From NCBI RefSeq assembly GCF_028372415.1, contig NC_092872.1, positions 260,115,008 through 260,179,007 of the forward strand: DNA of 64,000 bases, written 5' to 3'. Of this stretch, positions 36,401-43,385 are shown one piece after another. How positions within the stretch are numbered: the first letter of the stretch is position 1; each line of letters opens with the position of its first letter. The notes under the pieces were generated by a model, which worked only from the letters and a program-made list of their open reading frames with translations, had not been told where the DNA came from and did no database searches. The translations under genes and the position numbers were made by a program. Origin of the DNA: Notamacropus eugenii (lineage: Eukaryota; Chordata; Mammalia; Diprotodontia; Macropodidae).

Positions 36401-38680
36401 CCAAACAGAATCCATTTATTATCAAAATTCTCCATTTCTGAACTTGCTATTATCATCAAGGGCACCACCATCCTCAACTCCCCTCATTTACCATATAAAT
36501 CCAAACTTGTCCAATCTCATTCCCTACAAGTCCCCTTCTCTCCACTCTAACAGCCACCACAGAAGAGGCCCTCGACACCTCTTGCCTGAATAATTTCTAT
36601 AGCCTTCTTGTTGGTCTCCCTACCTCAAGTCTTTCCCCAGTCTCATCTGTTCTCCAGTCAGGTCCAACTTGATTTTACTAAAGCGGTCTATTTTACTAAA
36701 GCACTCTCTCCCCCTCCCACCTCTGGGATTAAATATAAACTGCTTGGTTTGCATTAGAAGTCTTCCCAGTCTGGTCCCTTTCTATCTTTCCAATCTTCCC
36801 ATGTTTTGCTTCCCTTAACCCATGCTACAATTCAGCTACACTGGTCTGCTTGCTGTGTTTTGCACAAGACATTCCAGTACATTCCCTCCCCAACTCTCCG
36901 AATCTCTGCCTCCTTCAAGACTGACCTCAAACACCACCTCCTTTAGGTAGCCTTTTTATTCCCCTTAGTGCCATTCCCTCTAAAGTGTCTTCATCTATCC
37001 TATATTTATACTGTGTTAATTATAACATGTTTTGTCTCCTCCCATTAGAATGCAATGCGCTCCTTGAAGGTAGGGACTGTTTTTGCTTTTAAATTGTATC
37101 CTCCAGTGCTTAGCACAATGCTCCACACATAGTACAAGCTAAAAAATGTTTGTTGATTGAAAAAAAATTAAGCTCATTTTGAGAGGGCAATTTCTACATG
37201 GCCAAGAAAACGAGGAGCAAAGTCACTTGCCCTCTCTGCTCAGGCTGCCCACCAAGCCTGTAAGCTGCTGAGATGCTGCCTGGCACAGGCAGGAGCTTAT
37301 CACAGAGGACTTCCCAGTGCTAATGATAATGAAATTCCTTATCCTAGAGTGGGAAACTGAGAGCACAGTATCAATGAATCATAACTTAGCACTTGATTTC
37401 ATACTGCCTTTTATTGTTCCCAAACAAGCAGACACTCATTTTGCTGCCAGAGCCAAGAAGCACCCTCCCGACTACCTCAAGGGTGGGTAGGCCAGAGGGT
37501 GAACTCAGACTTTTTCCTTCATCCACTCCCAGATCATTCAGGCCCCATCCCCTCTAGAGAGGGACTAAAATTACCTTAAAACCCAAGTCTGACCAAGGCA
37601 CTCTCTCGATTAAGAGAGCTTAGAGAGCTACCTTTTGGAGATTAAAACAAACAACTCTTTAGTTTGCCAAGGGCACGGGGCTTCCCTTCCCACACTCCAG
37701 GTGCGATCCGAAGCTTCCCCCCGGCTGCCCCCCTCTGCACCCCCTTCTTCCCTCAAGACCCAGGTCAAGGGTCACCTCCTGGGATCCTTTCCTGGACCCC
37801 TCGCCTCGAGCACACCCTCCTTCCCTAACTTATCATCTACGGGCTTCTAAGTTCGGCCCGTAGGAGCCCCCCAGTACACTGGTCAGCGCAGAGGGCGGGG
37901 CGGTTTTTCCTTTTCTCTTTGTACACCTACCCAACCCTATAAACTCGTGCAGAACTGAACTGCGGAGAGGTGGGAGCCCAGGGGCAGAAACTTCTGGGTT
38001 CAGATGCCACAATCACCAGACCACGGTCAGATCCCACCGAACCTCCGAGCCCCGGTTTCCTCTCAACACTGCTAGCACCTCTCAAACCTTATGGACTTAA
38101 AGAGAACACGTGCTGTGAAGGAACAAGGATGAACCCTCGGCGGGGGTCCGGGGGGAGGAGAGGGCAGTCTGCCCACCGCGGACGGGCTGCTCTAGAACCG
38201 TCTGCTGAGGGGGGAGGGAGCTCCTTGGATGGGGGGGGGGGCGTCAAGGCCAGGGGCCTTCCCGCCCGGGGAGGCCGCGGGTTCCCAGACCCCGACCCTG
38301 GGACCTGAGATGCGAGGCTGGGCAGGTGCGCCTGGGGGATCAGAGGAGGGGACCGGCGGGCTCCGGCGCGTCCTCCCCCCTCAGTTTCCCCGCGAGGATA
38401 AGGGGGCGGGTTCGGGTCCCTCCCCCCTGGACACCCCGACCTCCCCGGCCAGGACTTTCCAGGCTCGGCAAGGAATCTGCGGCCTCCAGAGCCGCGGGGA
38501 GGGGATGGGGGCAGGGGCAGGGGGTGGTGAGGAGACCGCCGCCCGCCAAGGCGGGGTAGGCCTGACAGGGCGGCCCACCGCGCTCACCTTGTGCCGGCCG
38601 CGGTCCCTCCGCGGGCTCTCGGGCCCGTCCAGGGGCTCCTCCTCCTCCATCAGGTCTCCCCACAGGACCTTGCTGGGCAT
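12179..38680 (-). CDS. DDX50: DDX50 (Gu-beta), complete spliced coding region, 15 exons
   Basis: The 15 exons total 2232 nt and join in one frame to 743 residues, close to human DDX50 (737, also 15 exons). Order of parts: charged N-terminus (1-131); helicase domain 1 with motif I ARTGTGKT (184-191), Ia PTRELA (222-227), Ib TPGR (269-272), motif II DEVD (293-296, in place of DEAD) and motif III SAT (329-331); helicase domain 2 with IIFCET (about 396-401), motif [13 protein letters not shown] (447-458) and motif [10 protein letters not shown] (477-484); GUCT domain (about 560-655); and a Gly/Arg/Ser-rich tail. The family is a nucleolar ATP-dependent RNA helicase, paralogue and partner of DDX21 in rRNA biology. 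All splice sites are GT-AG and no disabling change was seen, so the gene looks functional. Confidence 0.96.
12690..12860. repeat. hAT-like MITE remnant (tentative)
   Basis: A block with 'aaaaacattattctgagagg' and 'aaaggttaagaacca' closely resembles 53550-53690 in the same window, where the 'gaaggggtccaggacac' equivalent follows. The 'ggttaagaacc' end is typical of short hAT-derived elements. Confidence 0.4.
13745..17500 (-). mobile_element. L1 LINE, internally deleted, sense to DDX50
   Basis: Read on the minus strand, 17500 to 13745 runs 5' to 3'. It starts with GC-rich 5' UTR-like sequence (17500-16750). Next come ORF1 remains: a coiled-coil segment near 16540-16358 and a C-terminal part with '[15 protein letters not shown]' near 15850. 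Then an endonuclease-like ORF2 fragment with '[13 protein letters not shown]' near 15170-15130. This is joined to the C-terminal end of ORF2 ('[12 protein letters not shown]' near 14600, '[16 protein letters not shown]' near 14520-14480), the 3' UTR, and an A-rich end at 13745. The reverse transcriptase region is missing and the frames are broken by many stops. It lies in DDX50 intron 14. Confidence 0.8.
17735..17779 (-). CDS. DDX50: DDX50 exon 14
   Basis: 45-nt micro-exon, residues 634-648: [15 protein letters not shown]. Acceptor ctttctag|GGTGTG, donor ATGCAG|gtaatc. Closes the GUCT domain. Confidence 0.93.
18302..18436 (-). CDS. DDX50: DDX50 exon 13, GUCT domain
   Basis: 135 nt, residues 589-633, phase 0/0. 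[18 protein letters not shown] and [12 protein letters not shown]. The GUCT domain is an RRM-like fold restricted to the DDX21/DDX50 group and plant relatives. Acceptor tcctgaag|GGATTT, donor AAAATG|gtaggt. Confidence 0.94.
18890..19100 (+). repeat. MIR-type SINE, diverged
   Basis: 'acatggtttctagacctagt', 'accttagacaggtcacac' and 'gttgaggggcaaatgaaata' follow the order of an old tRNA-derived SINE, in DDX50 intron 12. Confidence 0.55.
19550..19760 (+). repeat. MIR/tRNA-type SINE
   Basis: 'gtgtgaccacaggtaaatct', 'tgagcctcagctttctcatc', 'gggggataataataattatg' and the 'taacttaaagctctattata' tail appear in the expected order, in DDX50 intron 12. Confidence 0.65.
19900..20130 (+). mobile_element. 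L1 3' UTR fragment
   Basis: 'gtatgaaaatatgtttaata', 'tagagcctatatcagagtg', 'gagagaaaatttaaaactc' and a terminal 'aaaaataaataaa' make up the standard marsupial L1 3' end, in plus sense. Confidence 0.7.
20148..20332 (+). repeat. Marsupial tRNA-derived SINE
   Basis: 'gggcagctaggtgacgcatt', 'tactagctgtgtgaccctgg', 'gcctcagtttcctcatctac' and 'ccaagaaaaccccacatggg' identify the same family as the copies at 52918 and 62390. Confidence 0.85.
20335..20960 (+). repeat. Ancient LINE-like interspersed repeat
   Basis: 'cctgccctcatggagcttac' and 'taataaggctggaaaggaag' are shared with the old family at 8150-8780. Family name uncertain. Confidence 0.45.
21321..21480 (-). CDS. DDX50: DDX50 exon 12, dimerisation region and GUCT start
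   Basis: 160 nt, to residue 588. [18 protein letters not shown], then [18 protein letters not shown] and [11 protein letters not shown]. Acceptor attgtag|GTCCCT, donor GATAAG|gtacac. Confidence 0.95.
21940..24290 (-). mobile_element. L1 LINE block, sense to DDX50, internally deleted
   Basis: The plus strand reads as the complement of marsupial L1 ORF2. Examples are 'gtttgatttctgccatactg' at about 22973-22992 and 'ttttgataggattgtcattt' at about 23140-23159. C-terminal ORF2-like sequence lies at 22020-22800. Its right end (about 23640-24290) looks like a 5' UTR and finishes 'cctccatcttgttgg', the complement of a 'ccaacaagatggagg' L1 5' start. Many stops; no open ORF2. It lies in DDX50 intron 11. 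Boundaries are approximate and more than one insertion is possible. Confidence 0.65.
24744..24817 (-). CDS. DDX50: DDX50 exon 11
   Basis: 74 nt encoding [20 protein letters not shown] then MDAI and two bases of Arg. Links helicase domain 2 to the GUCT domain. Acceptor tttttcag|GGAATA, donor TATCAG|gtatgt. Confidence 0.94.
24818..26076. other. DDX50 intron 10 with unclassified repeat-like block
   Basis: Contains 25060-25480, part of which (about 25230-25330) resembles 40130-40235. Opposed open frames of about 130 codons (24949-25347 minus, 25070-25453 plus) show no recognisable domain and are not called genes. Confidence 0.4.
26077..26196 (-). CDS. DDX50: DDX50 exon 10, motif VI
   Basis: 120 nt, residues 471-510. 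[19 protein letters not shown] contains the arginine finger motif. It is followed by [21 protein letters not shown]. Acceptor ttattcag|GATGTT, donor AAAGCG|gtgagt. Confidence 0.96.
26450..26625 (+). repeat. tRNA-derived SINE
   Basis: 'gagagtgggagccagaaagc', 'ttagctgtgtgacactgggc', 'ctgagcctcaatatcctcat' and 'ctgtaaaatacagataat' appear in order, in DDX50 intron 9. Confidence 0.75.
26794..26955 (-). CDS. DDX50: DDX50 exon 9, motif V
   Basis: 162 nt, residues 417-470. [34 protein letters not shown] and VIQSSPPQ. Acceptor caaatag|AATGCA, donor CCACAG|gtagga. The intron upstream (26956-29784) is 2.8 kb. Confidence 0.96.
26956..29784 (-). other. DDX50 intron 8
   Basis: 2.8 kb with no coding sequence. 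Near 27190-27265, 'cagagcttcttaaactcaat' and 'aagaagccctgctcc' look like the two ends of a short hAT-type element. I recognise nothing else. Confidence 0.5.
29785..29934 (-). CDS. DDX50: DDX50 exon 8, motif IV
   Basis: 150 nt, residues 367-416, phase 0/0. [18 protein letters not shown], then [13 protein letters not shown] (start of helicase domain 2) and NPHIKQ. Acceptor tctcaaag|CATTTG, donor AAACAG|gtagtt. Confidence 0.95.
29935..30618 (-). other. DDX50 intron 7
   Basis: No repeat or exon recognised; ordinary AT-rich intron. Confidence 0.5.
30619..30764 (-). CDS. DDX50: DDX50 exon 7, motif III (SAT)
   Basis: 146 nt, residues 318-366. [18 protein letters not shown] through KTATTVE. Acceptor tgtttaag|GTTCCG, donor GTGGAA|gtaagg. 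The opening residue is Gly where human has Asp. Confidence 0.95.
30965..31150 (-). CDS. DDX50: DDX50 exon 6, motifs Ib and II (DEVD)
   Basis: 186 nt, residues 256-317. Carries [13 protein letters not shown] and [14 protein letters not shown]. Motif II is DEVD rather than DEAD, as is usual for the DDX21/DDX50 pair. Acceptor ctttccttag|TTAATC, donor AAACAG|gtactt. The intron upstream is only 118 bp. Confidence 0.95.
31269..31386 (-). CDS. DDX50: DDX50 exon 5, motif Ia
   Basis: 118 nt, residues 217-255. [18 protein letters not shown] through [12 protein letters not shown]. Acceptor attactcag|GTACTT, donor TCAAA|gtgagt. Confidence 0.95.
31387..32009 (-). other. DDX50 intron 4
   Basis: AT-rich intron of 623 bp; nothing further recognised. 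Confidence 0.6.
32010..32188 (-). CDS. DDX50: DDX50 exon 4, Q-motif region and Walker A
   Basis: 179 nt, residues 157-216. Contains [15 protein letters not shown] and motif I ARTGTGKT (ATP binding), ending NRSPK. Acceptor tttacag|CTCGAG, donor CCAAAG|gtaacc. Confidence 0.96.
32189..33393 (-). other. DDX50 intron 3
   Basis: Contains a MIR-type SINE 3' half near 33005-33135 ('acaagtgatttgcccaggtt' through 'tatgttatgctgcc', minus orientation) followed by an ATAA-rich stretch. Otherwise unremarkable. Confidence 0.5.
33394..33469 (-). CDS. DDX50: DDX50 exon 3
   Basis: 76 nt encoding [20 protein letters not shown] then VKLLK and one base. Acceptor gatag|GACC, donor CTCAAAG|gtaata. Homologous to the DDX21 exon at 810-885. 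It supplies the lead-in to the helicase core. Confidence 0.94.
33470..34592 (-). other. DDX50 intron 2
   Basis: AT-rich. I searched it for a counterpart of the acidic DDX21 exon and found none. Confidence 0.55.
34593..34892 (-). CDS. DDX50: DDX50 exon 2, charged N-terminal region
   Basis: 300 nt, residues 32-131, phase 0/0. Acceptor atcaacag|AGTGAT, donor GAAGAG|gtatgg. Lys/Asp/Ser-rich, with one [17 protein letters not shown] block that corresponds to the SPKxKK repeats of DDX21 exon 2. Confidence 0.93.
35040..35720 (+). repeat. Ancient LINE-like interspersed repeat, later segment
   Basis: 'gatattctgagtttgaggtg', 'taggacatgcagatggaaat' and 'ccaaggattgtaccttgggt' match the downstream part of the same old family as 8150-8780. 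In DDX50 intron 1. Confidence 0.5.
36240..37165 (+). mobile_element. L2 LINE 3' portion
   Basis: A long plus-sense L2 match in the remembered order: 'aactcaacatgtcccaaaca', 'cttgttggtctccctacctc', 'tcttcccagtctggtccctt', 'cttcaagactgacctcaaac', 'tccttgaaggtagggactgt', and the typical end 'gcttagcacaatgctcca' / 'aaaaaatgtttgttgattga'. It lies in DDX50 intron 1. Confidence 0.8.
38228..38241. repeat. Poly-G tract
   Basis: A run of about 12-13 G inside the DDX50 CpG island, in intron 1. Confidence 0.75.
38588..38680 (-). CDS. DDX50: DDX50 exon 1 (coding part)
   Basis: Residues 1-31, beginning [20 protein letters not shown]. The ATG at 38680-38678 has A at -3. An in-frame GTG and other upstream codons extend the frame, but MPSK matches the DDX50/DDX21 family start (MPGKLLWGD in human), so this start was chosen. 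The donor is CACAAG|gtgagc in phase 0. Confidence 0.92.
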
Positions 38681-38866
38681 CGTCCGCCGCCTGCTCCCTC
38701 CCGGCCCACTCCGCACGAGCCCCACACCGCGAGCGACAGCGAGAAAAGGAAGACGCCCGGGCCGCGCCGCCGGGCGTCACTTCCGCTCCGAGGCCATCCC
38801 CACCCGCCCACCGCTCCAACTCCCTTCTCCGCCCTGACTAGCCGGGCCAGCGTCGCGGAGCTCTGG

Positions 38867-38919
38867 CCAATGGGAGGAGAGAGCTTGCTATTGGCTCATC
38901 GCTGAGACCCTCAGCCAAT
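38867..38919. promoter_or_regulatory. Triple CCAAT (NF-Y-type) cluster upstream of DDX50
   Basis: CCAAT at 38867-38871, ATTGG at 38890-38894 and CCAAT at 38915-38919, with centre spacings of about 23 and 25 bp. Two-turn spacing of CCAAT boxes is typical of NF-Y-driven CpG-island promoters; binding here is inferred. Confidence 0.6.
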
Positions 38920-39539
38920 CCGCGCAAGGAATAACCCGACCCAGCCCTGGGAGATCGGCCCTGAGGCGCGTGCGCAGCAGGTGGCTGCCTAGACACGCGT
39001 GTGCCAGCGCTGGTCCAGTGTGATCTGTGTGTTAAGATTGTACAAACAGCCCTTGCCCTCAAGGAGCTTACCATCTGACGGGGGAGACGACCTACAAATA
39101 ACTGGGTGGCCTGGGCGACCTGTGCTAACACCGCGCGGCATGCCCCAGGGGTGGGGAGTGGGCTCCCTGAGGTCCCTGGAGGACGCCCATTGCCAGGAGC
39201 CCGCACTGTGATCCATGCACATGTATGTACCTATATGTGGTGCATGTTCATGCGTAGATAACACATGCGCATGCATGTAATATATGTGCATCCTTCGCAC
39301 ATGCATCCTGATCTTCATTTTTGCAGGAGCACAAACGGGGCCTAGAAAGAAAAGAAAGAACAGAGAACTCGATCCAATTTGTGGCAAACTTGGAACATAG
39401 GAACAATGGATAGTGATGGAACCTCGGGACTAAGCTCCCTTTCACAGTAATATCATTTATTGTTGTTATAAAATGATTGAGGTTAATTTTCTCGCCTGCC
39501 AGCAGTACTTTGGACTTCTCCGTTGCACCTCGGTCCTGG

Positions 39540-39700
39540 AGTACCCTTCTTCTGCACATGAGTTCTTCAACCTCCTGTTTTCCCTCCCCCACCCCCATTA
39601 GATTATAGACTCTTTGAGGACTGTCTTTTTTGTTTATATTTGTATTTCCAGCCTTAAAGGCATGCCGGCACTCAATAAACGTTTGACTGATTGAATGATT
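39540..39700 (+). repeat. L2 3' end
   Basis: 'gattatagactctttgagga', 'tgtatttccagccttaaagg' and 'ctcaataaacgtttgactga' form a typical L2 3' terminus. Confidence 0.7.
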
Positions 39701-39779
39701 AATAAGATCAACAAGTCTTGACCAAAGTTTCCTAGACTGTAAGAGCTAGAAGGTAAATGTTTTGGTAAACTGGTCATTT

Positions 39780-40445
39780 GGATCATAGGGTCATTGGTTT
39801 AGAGCAGAAAGGGCCCTTAGAGGTCATCTGGTCCAACCTGTTAGTTTTACAGGGGAAAAAAACTGACTCAGAGAAAGAAAGAAAATGCCACTGCTTAGAT
39901 TAAAAACCAAGCCTCTTGGTTTTAGGTCCAGTGGCTCATCCACCACACCACACTCCTTTCTTGTCTGCTCATAACACCTCTAATTTTAGAAATTGAAGGA
40001 TGGGAGATGTTTGATCTGCCCCCACACATTAGAACAGAACATGCAGCTGGATGAACAGTCTGCTGAGTTAGTATATCAGAGTATATATATCTCTTAGACA
40101 GTCACAGCAGATGGACAACCAGATGGGCCCAGGATTGAATAAGCAGGAGAAAGCCAGTTGGATTGCATTTAGGAGATCACATAGTACTTTCAACAGTCCA
40201 AAGTTGCTGCCTGACATAAAATCTCATCTTTTAACATTAATACTTTTAGGATTATAGATTTAGACTTGGAAGGATCTTTAGAGCCTATCAAGTACAATGT
40301 TCTCATTTTACAGGTGAAGTGAGACCCAGGGAAATGAAGGGACTTAGTTTAAGGAAGCTGAGAATTGACTGGAGCAAGGTTTGAACCCAGGTCTTCCAGA
40401 TTCTGAGTCCAGTACTCTACCCATTATATCATGCTCTATGACTAT
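39780..40445 (-). repeat. Two MIR-type SINE copies around an unclassified block
   Basis: 39780-39960 and 40240-40440 both show the 'aggtcatctggtccaacctg' / 'gttctcattttacaggtgaa' / 'tgaacccaggtcttccagat' order of old MIR-like SINEs in minus orientation. Between them lies 40060-40235, part of which resembles 25230-25330. Confidence 0.55.
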
Positions 40446-40489
40446 GAATAGGAAATCCCAGACTATAAAGAATTAAAATTGTGGGTGAC

Positions 40490-40790
40490 CCTTGATCACA
40501 TGGTAATGATATTAATAACTAATAATTATATTAATAATGATAATAACTAATATTTCTATAATGCTTTAAGGTACTTATATTATCTCATTTTGTTATATTA
40601 TCTCATTTGATCCTCATAACAAAGAAGTAAGGTGCTAATATTATCCTCATTTTAAAGATGAAGAAACTGAGGATGTTAAGATGTTAAGTGACCTCTCCAG
40701 AGTCACATTGTTAGTGAGTTCTGAAATAGGATTCACACACTGATCTTCCTGAAGCTAAGTCTTGCTTCATCCATATGCCACCTAGTTGGA
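40490..40790 (-). repeat. tRNA-derived SINE
   Basis: The complement shows 'ccacctagttggat'-like head sequence on plus at the right end. 'ttatctcatttgatcctcat' and 'agatgaagaaactgaggatg' appear in antisense order. Confidence 0.7.
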
Positions 40791-40879
40791 TAATCTAGCA
40801 TGTTACTAGTGACATCTTGTACCCTCACTCTCCCAGAGTGGCATAAAAGACACCAAGCACTGTATGACCAGAAAAGAAG

Positions 40880-41270
40880 AATCACTAGTCAGTTAGTACA
40901 CTAGCATTTGTAAAGCACCAACTATGGGCCAGTAATTATGACAAGTGTTAGGGATACAAAGAAGGGCAAAAATATACCCTTCCCTGGGGAGCTTACAGTC
41001 TAATGGAGGAAACATGCAAGCAACTTGCAAACAAGCTACATACAGGATAAAGTAGAGAAAATCAACAAAGGGAAAACACTAGAATTAATGGGAGTCAGGA
41101 AAAGCATCTTGTGATGCATTCGTACCCATAAAAGCACAGAGGAAAAATTTGAGCTCATTGGGCAGTTAGCTCTATAGCCAATGGACAAGAATTTTAAAGA
41201 ATGAGAATGAGTGGATAGATAGTGCCCTACACTAGTGGAGGGAATACCCACATTGATGAGATGAAGGATC
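40880..41270 (+). repeat. Ancient LINE-like interspersed repeat
   Basis: 'tgtaaagcaccaactatggg', 'gggatacaaagaagggcaaa', 'gggagcttacagtctaatgg' and 'acaagctacatacaggata' match the 5'-most known part of the family at 8150-8780. Confidence 0.55.
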
Positions 41271-41291
41271 CGTTGAAGTATTGAAATGTGA

Positions 41292-41617
41292 GGTGTGTGA
41301 GGTGTGTTCGTCCTTCATTGCCGAAGAAGACCATGCCATTAGAGAAATAATGACATGACTTGCATTTGACTTTGTTTTGACTGAGGGAGGGCTGTACAGG
41401 TCACCAGCCTCACTTCTCCTCCAGAGCCATCTGAATGCAGTGACCAGATGTTCATCAGGATGACTGGAGATGACCCAGGGCGAGGCAATTGGGGTTAAGT
41501 GACTTGCCCAAAGTCACACAGCTAGTGAGTGTCAAGTGTCTGAGGTGAGATTTGAACTCAGGTCCTCCTGACTCCTGCACTGGTGCTCTATCCACTCACT
41601 GCACCACCTAGCTCCCC
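41292..41617 (-). repeat. Two-part marsupial SINE (tRNA-type head plus unrelated 3' unit)
   Basis: On the minus strand a 'ggggagctaggtggtgcag' tRNA-like head leads to 'ctagctgtgtgactttggg', 'cacttaaccccaattgcctc', and then a distinct tail unit 'tcatctccagtcatcctgat' ... 'ggtcttcttcggcaatgaag'. The copy is well preserved compared with other SINEs here, suggesting recent activity. A 3'-truncated relative is at 51595-51715. I recall this family from Australian marsupials but cannot name the subfamily with certainty. Confidence 0.75.
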
Positions 41618-41659
41618 CATTGAAATGTACCATATAACTAGAAAGTGGAACCAGGAGAG

Positions 41660-41880
41660 AAGATGAACTCAGATTTCTCTAGCACTTTGTAAACTAAGGT
41701 ACACAAAACACTTCCTTCAGCAAGGTATTATCCTCATTTCACAGATGAAGAAATTGAGCTTCTGAGTAACAATGCAAGTGACTTGTCCAAGGTCACCTGA
41801 CTCATAGTTGTCAGAACCTAGACTCAAACCTAGGCTTCCTGAGTACAATTCAGGCCCTCTTTCCACTAAATTCATGTAAC
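41660..41880 (-). repeat. tRNA/MIR-type SINE
   Basis: 'attatcctcatttcacagat', 'aagtgacttgtccaaggtca' and 'gactcaaacctaggcttcct' read as the complement of the family head and middle. Confidence 0.7.
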
Positions 41881-41889
41881 ATGTTGTAC

Positions 41890-42360
41890 CTGTTTTATCA
41901 ATCTACCTAAGCATGAAAAATAGAACCATCATTTTTATCACTTTGCATTTCTCTGATTACTAGGGATTTAGAAGATTTTTTAATATGATTAGTGGTAGCT
42001 TAGATTTCTTCCTTTGAAAACTGTTCCGTTCCTTTGATCATTTATCTAATTTTATGAATTTGAATTAGCTCTTTATGTATTTTCTATATAAAACCATTAT
42101 CAAAGAAACTTGCTACAAAGATTTCCCCCCCCTCAGTTACCTCTTTCCCTTCTAATTTTAACCATGTTAGATTTGTTTGAGCAAAAACTTTTAAATTTTA
42201 TGTAGTTAAAATCATTCATTTCATCTTCTGTGATCTCTGTTGCTTGTTTGATCATGAATTCTTCCCCTATCCATAGACCTGGAAGGTAATTTTTCCCTTG
42301 TTCCTTTCATTTGTTTGCATCTGAGTCATGCATGCATTTAGAACTTTAACTTGATTCACG
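41890..42360 (-). mobile_element. L1 ORF2 3' fragment
   Basis: The plus strand is the complement of the ORF2 C-terminal coding region: 'tttgcatttctctgattact', 'cctttgatcatttatctaat', 'gagcaaaaacttttaaattt' and 'gatcatgaattcttccccta'. Confidence 0.65.
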
Positions 42361-42594
42361 GTAGAAGGTGTTGGTTTAATCTAGAGGTTTAAAAGGCTAC
42401 AAGCTACGTCAAAATTTCTGAGTACTGCTTGACCCAAATTAAAATGTAATTGGGAAATGTTTAACAAAATAAATAAAAATGCAACACAACTATAGATAAT
42501 GTTCATTTGGAGTTTGCTAAGTCAGTGTGCAACTGCAGAGATCTGTTTCTATTTGAGTTTGATACCACTGTCTACTTATAGAGCCATCAGTTTT

Positions 42595-43010
42595 TTTTAA
42601 AAAGCTTATTTACTTTTAGTTTTCAGCATTCTCTTTTATAAGATTCTGAGTTCTAATTTCTCCCTCTTTCTTCCTTCTCCCCTCTCCAAGATGACAAGCA
42701 ATCTGATATAGTCTATACATGTATAATTATATTAAACATATTTCCACATTGGTTAGAAAAGGAAAAACCCACGAGGAAGAAAAAATAAAAAACAAAAGAA
42801 GAGAAAAATAGTATGCTTCGATTTGCTCTAAGACTCCATAGTTCTTTCTCTGGATGTGGATAACATTTCCCATCATGAGTCTTTTGGAAATGTTGTAGAT
42901 CATTGCATTGCTGGGAAGAGCCAAGTCTATCAAAGTCGCTCATGGCATGACGATGCTGTTATTGTGCACAGCGTTCTCCTGGTAGAACGATCATCTTTTA
43001 AAAGTGACCC
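42595..43010 (-). mobile_element. L1 3' end (3' UTR and C-terminal ORF2 edge)
   Basis: 'gacaagcaatctgatatagt', 'attaaacatatttccacatt', 'ttctttctctggatgtggat' and 'attgcattgctgggaagagc' form the same order as the 13750-14150 segment, in minus orientation. Confidence 0.75.
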
Positions 43011-43124
43011 TAGAAATGAGGACAAGTGGTGGTGATGGGGGGGGGGGGCAAGTAACAAATGTCAACTGGTTTGTTTTTAACAAAATTCAGTTTGTTTTAG
43101 AATGAGTCCCACTTTTCTGGCCCC

Positions 43125-43385
43125 TTTCTTATAATGGCTAACATTTACATAGTGTCTTAAAGTTTGCAAAGCACTGCACAGATATCATCTCATTTGATCC
43201 TCCCAACAATCCTGGGAGGATGGTGCTATTATTAAGCCCATTTTATAGATAAGGAAAATGAGGCAGCTGAAGGTTAAGTGACTTGCCCAGAGTCACCTAG
43301 CTAGTAAGAGTCTGAGATCAAATTTGAACTCAGGTCTTTCTGCTTCTGAGTCCCACAGTCTATTCACTGTGCTGTGCTGTTTTTC
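43125..43385 (-). repeat. tRNA-derived SINE, near full length
   Basis: The complement runs from a 'cagcacagtgaatagactgt' head through 'actagctaggtgactctggg' and 'gatcaaatgagatgatatct' to 'ctatgtaaatgttagccatt'. Confidence 0.8.

Larger units (their letters stand above)
37680..38990. promoter_or_regulatory. CpG island / DDX50 promoter
   Basis: CpG-dense region spanning DDX50 exon 1. The left part (37680-37850) still looks L2-derived. Upstream of the ATG on the minus strand are an ETS-type site (complement of 'gtcacttccgctcc', about 38774-38787) and three CCAAT boxes in alternating orientation at 38867-38871, 38890-38894 (ATTGG on plus) and 38915-38919. No TATA box seen. Transcription probably starts near 38690-38780. 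Confidence 0.8.

Noticed and set aside
38229-38837. Plus-strand open frame of 202 codons in the DDX50 CpG island
   Set aside because: It lies antisense to DDX50 exon 1 and intron 1 in GC-rich DNA, is rich in Pro/Gly/Arg as expected by chance, and has no recognisable domain.
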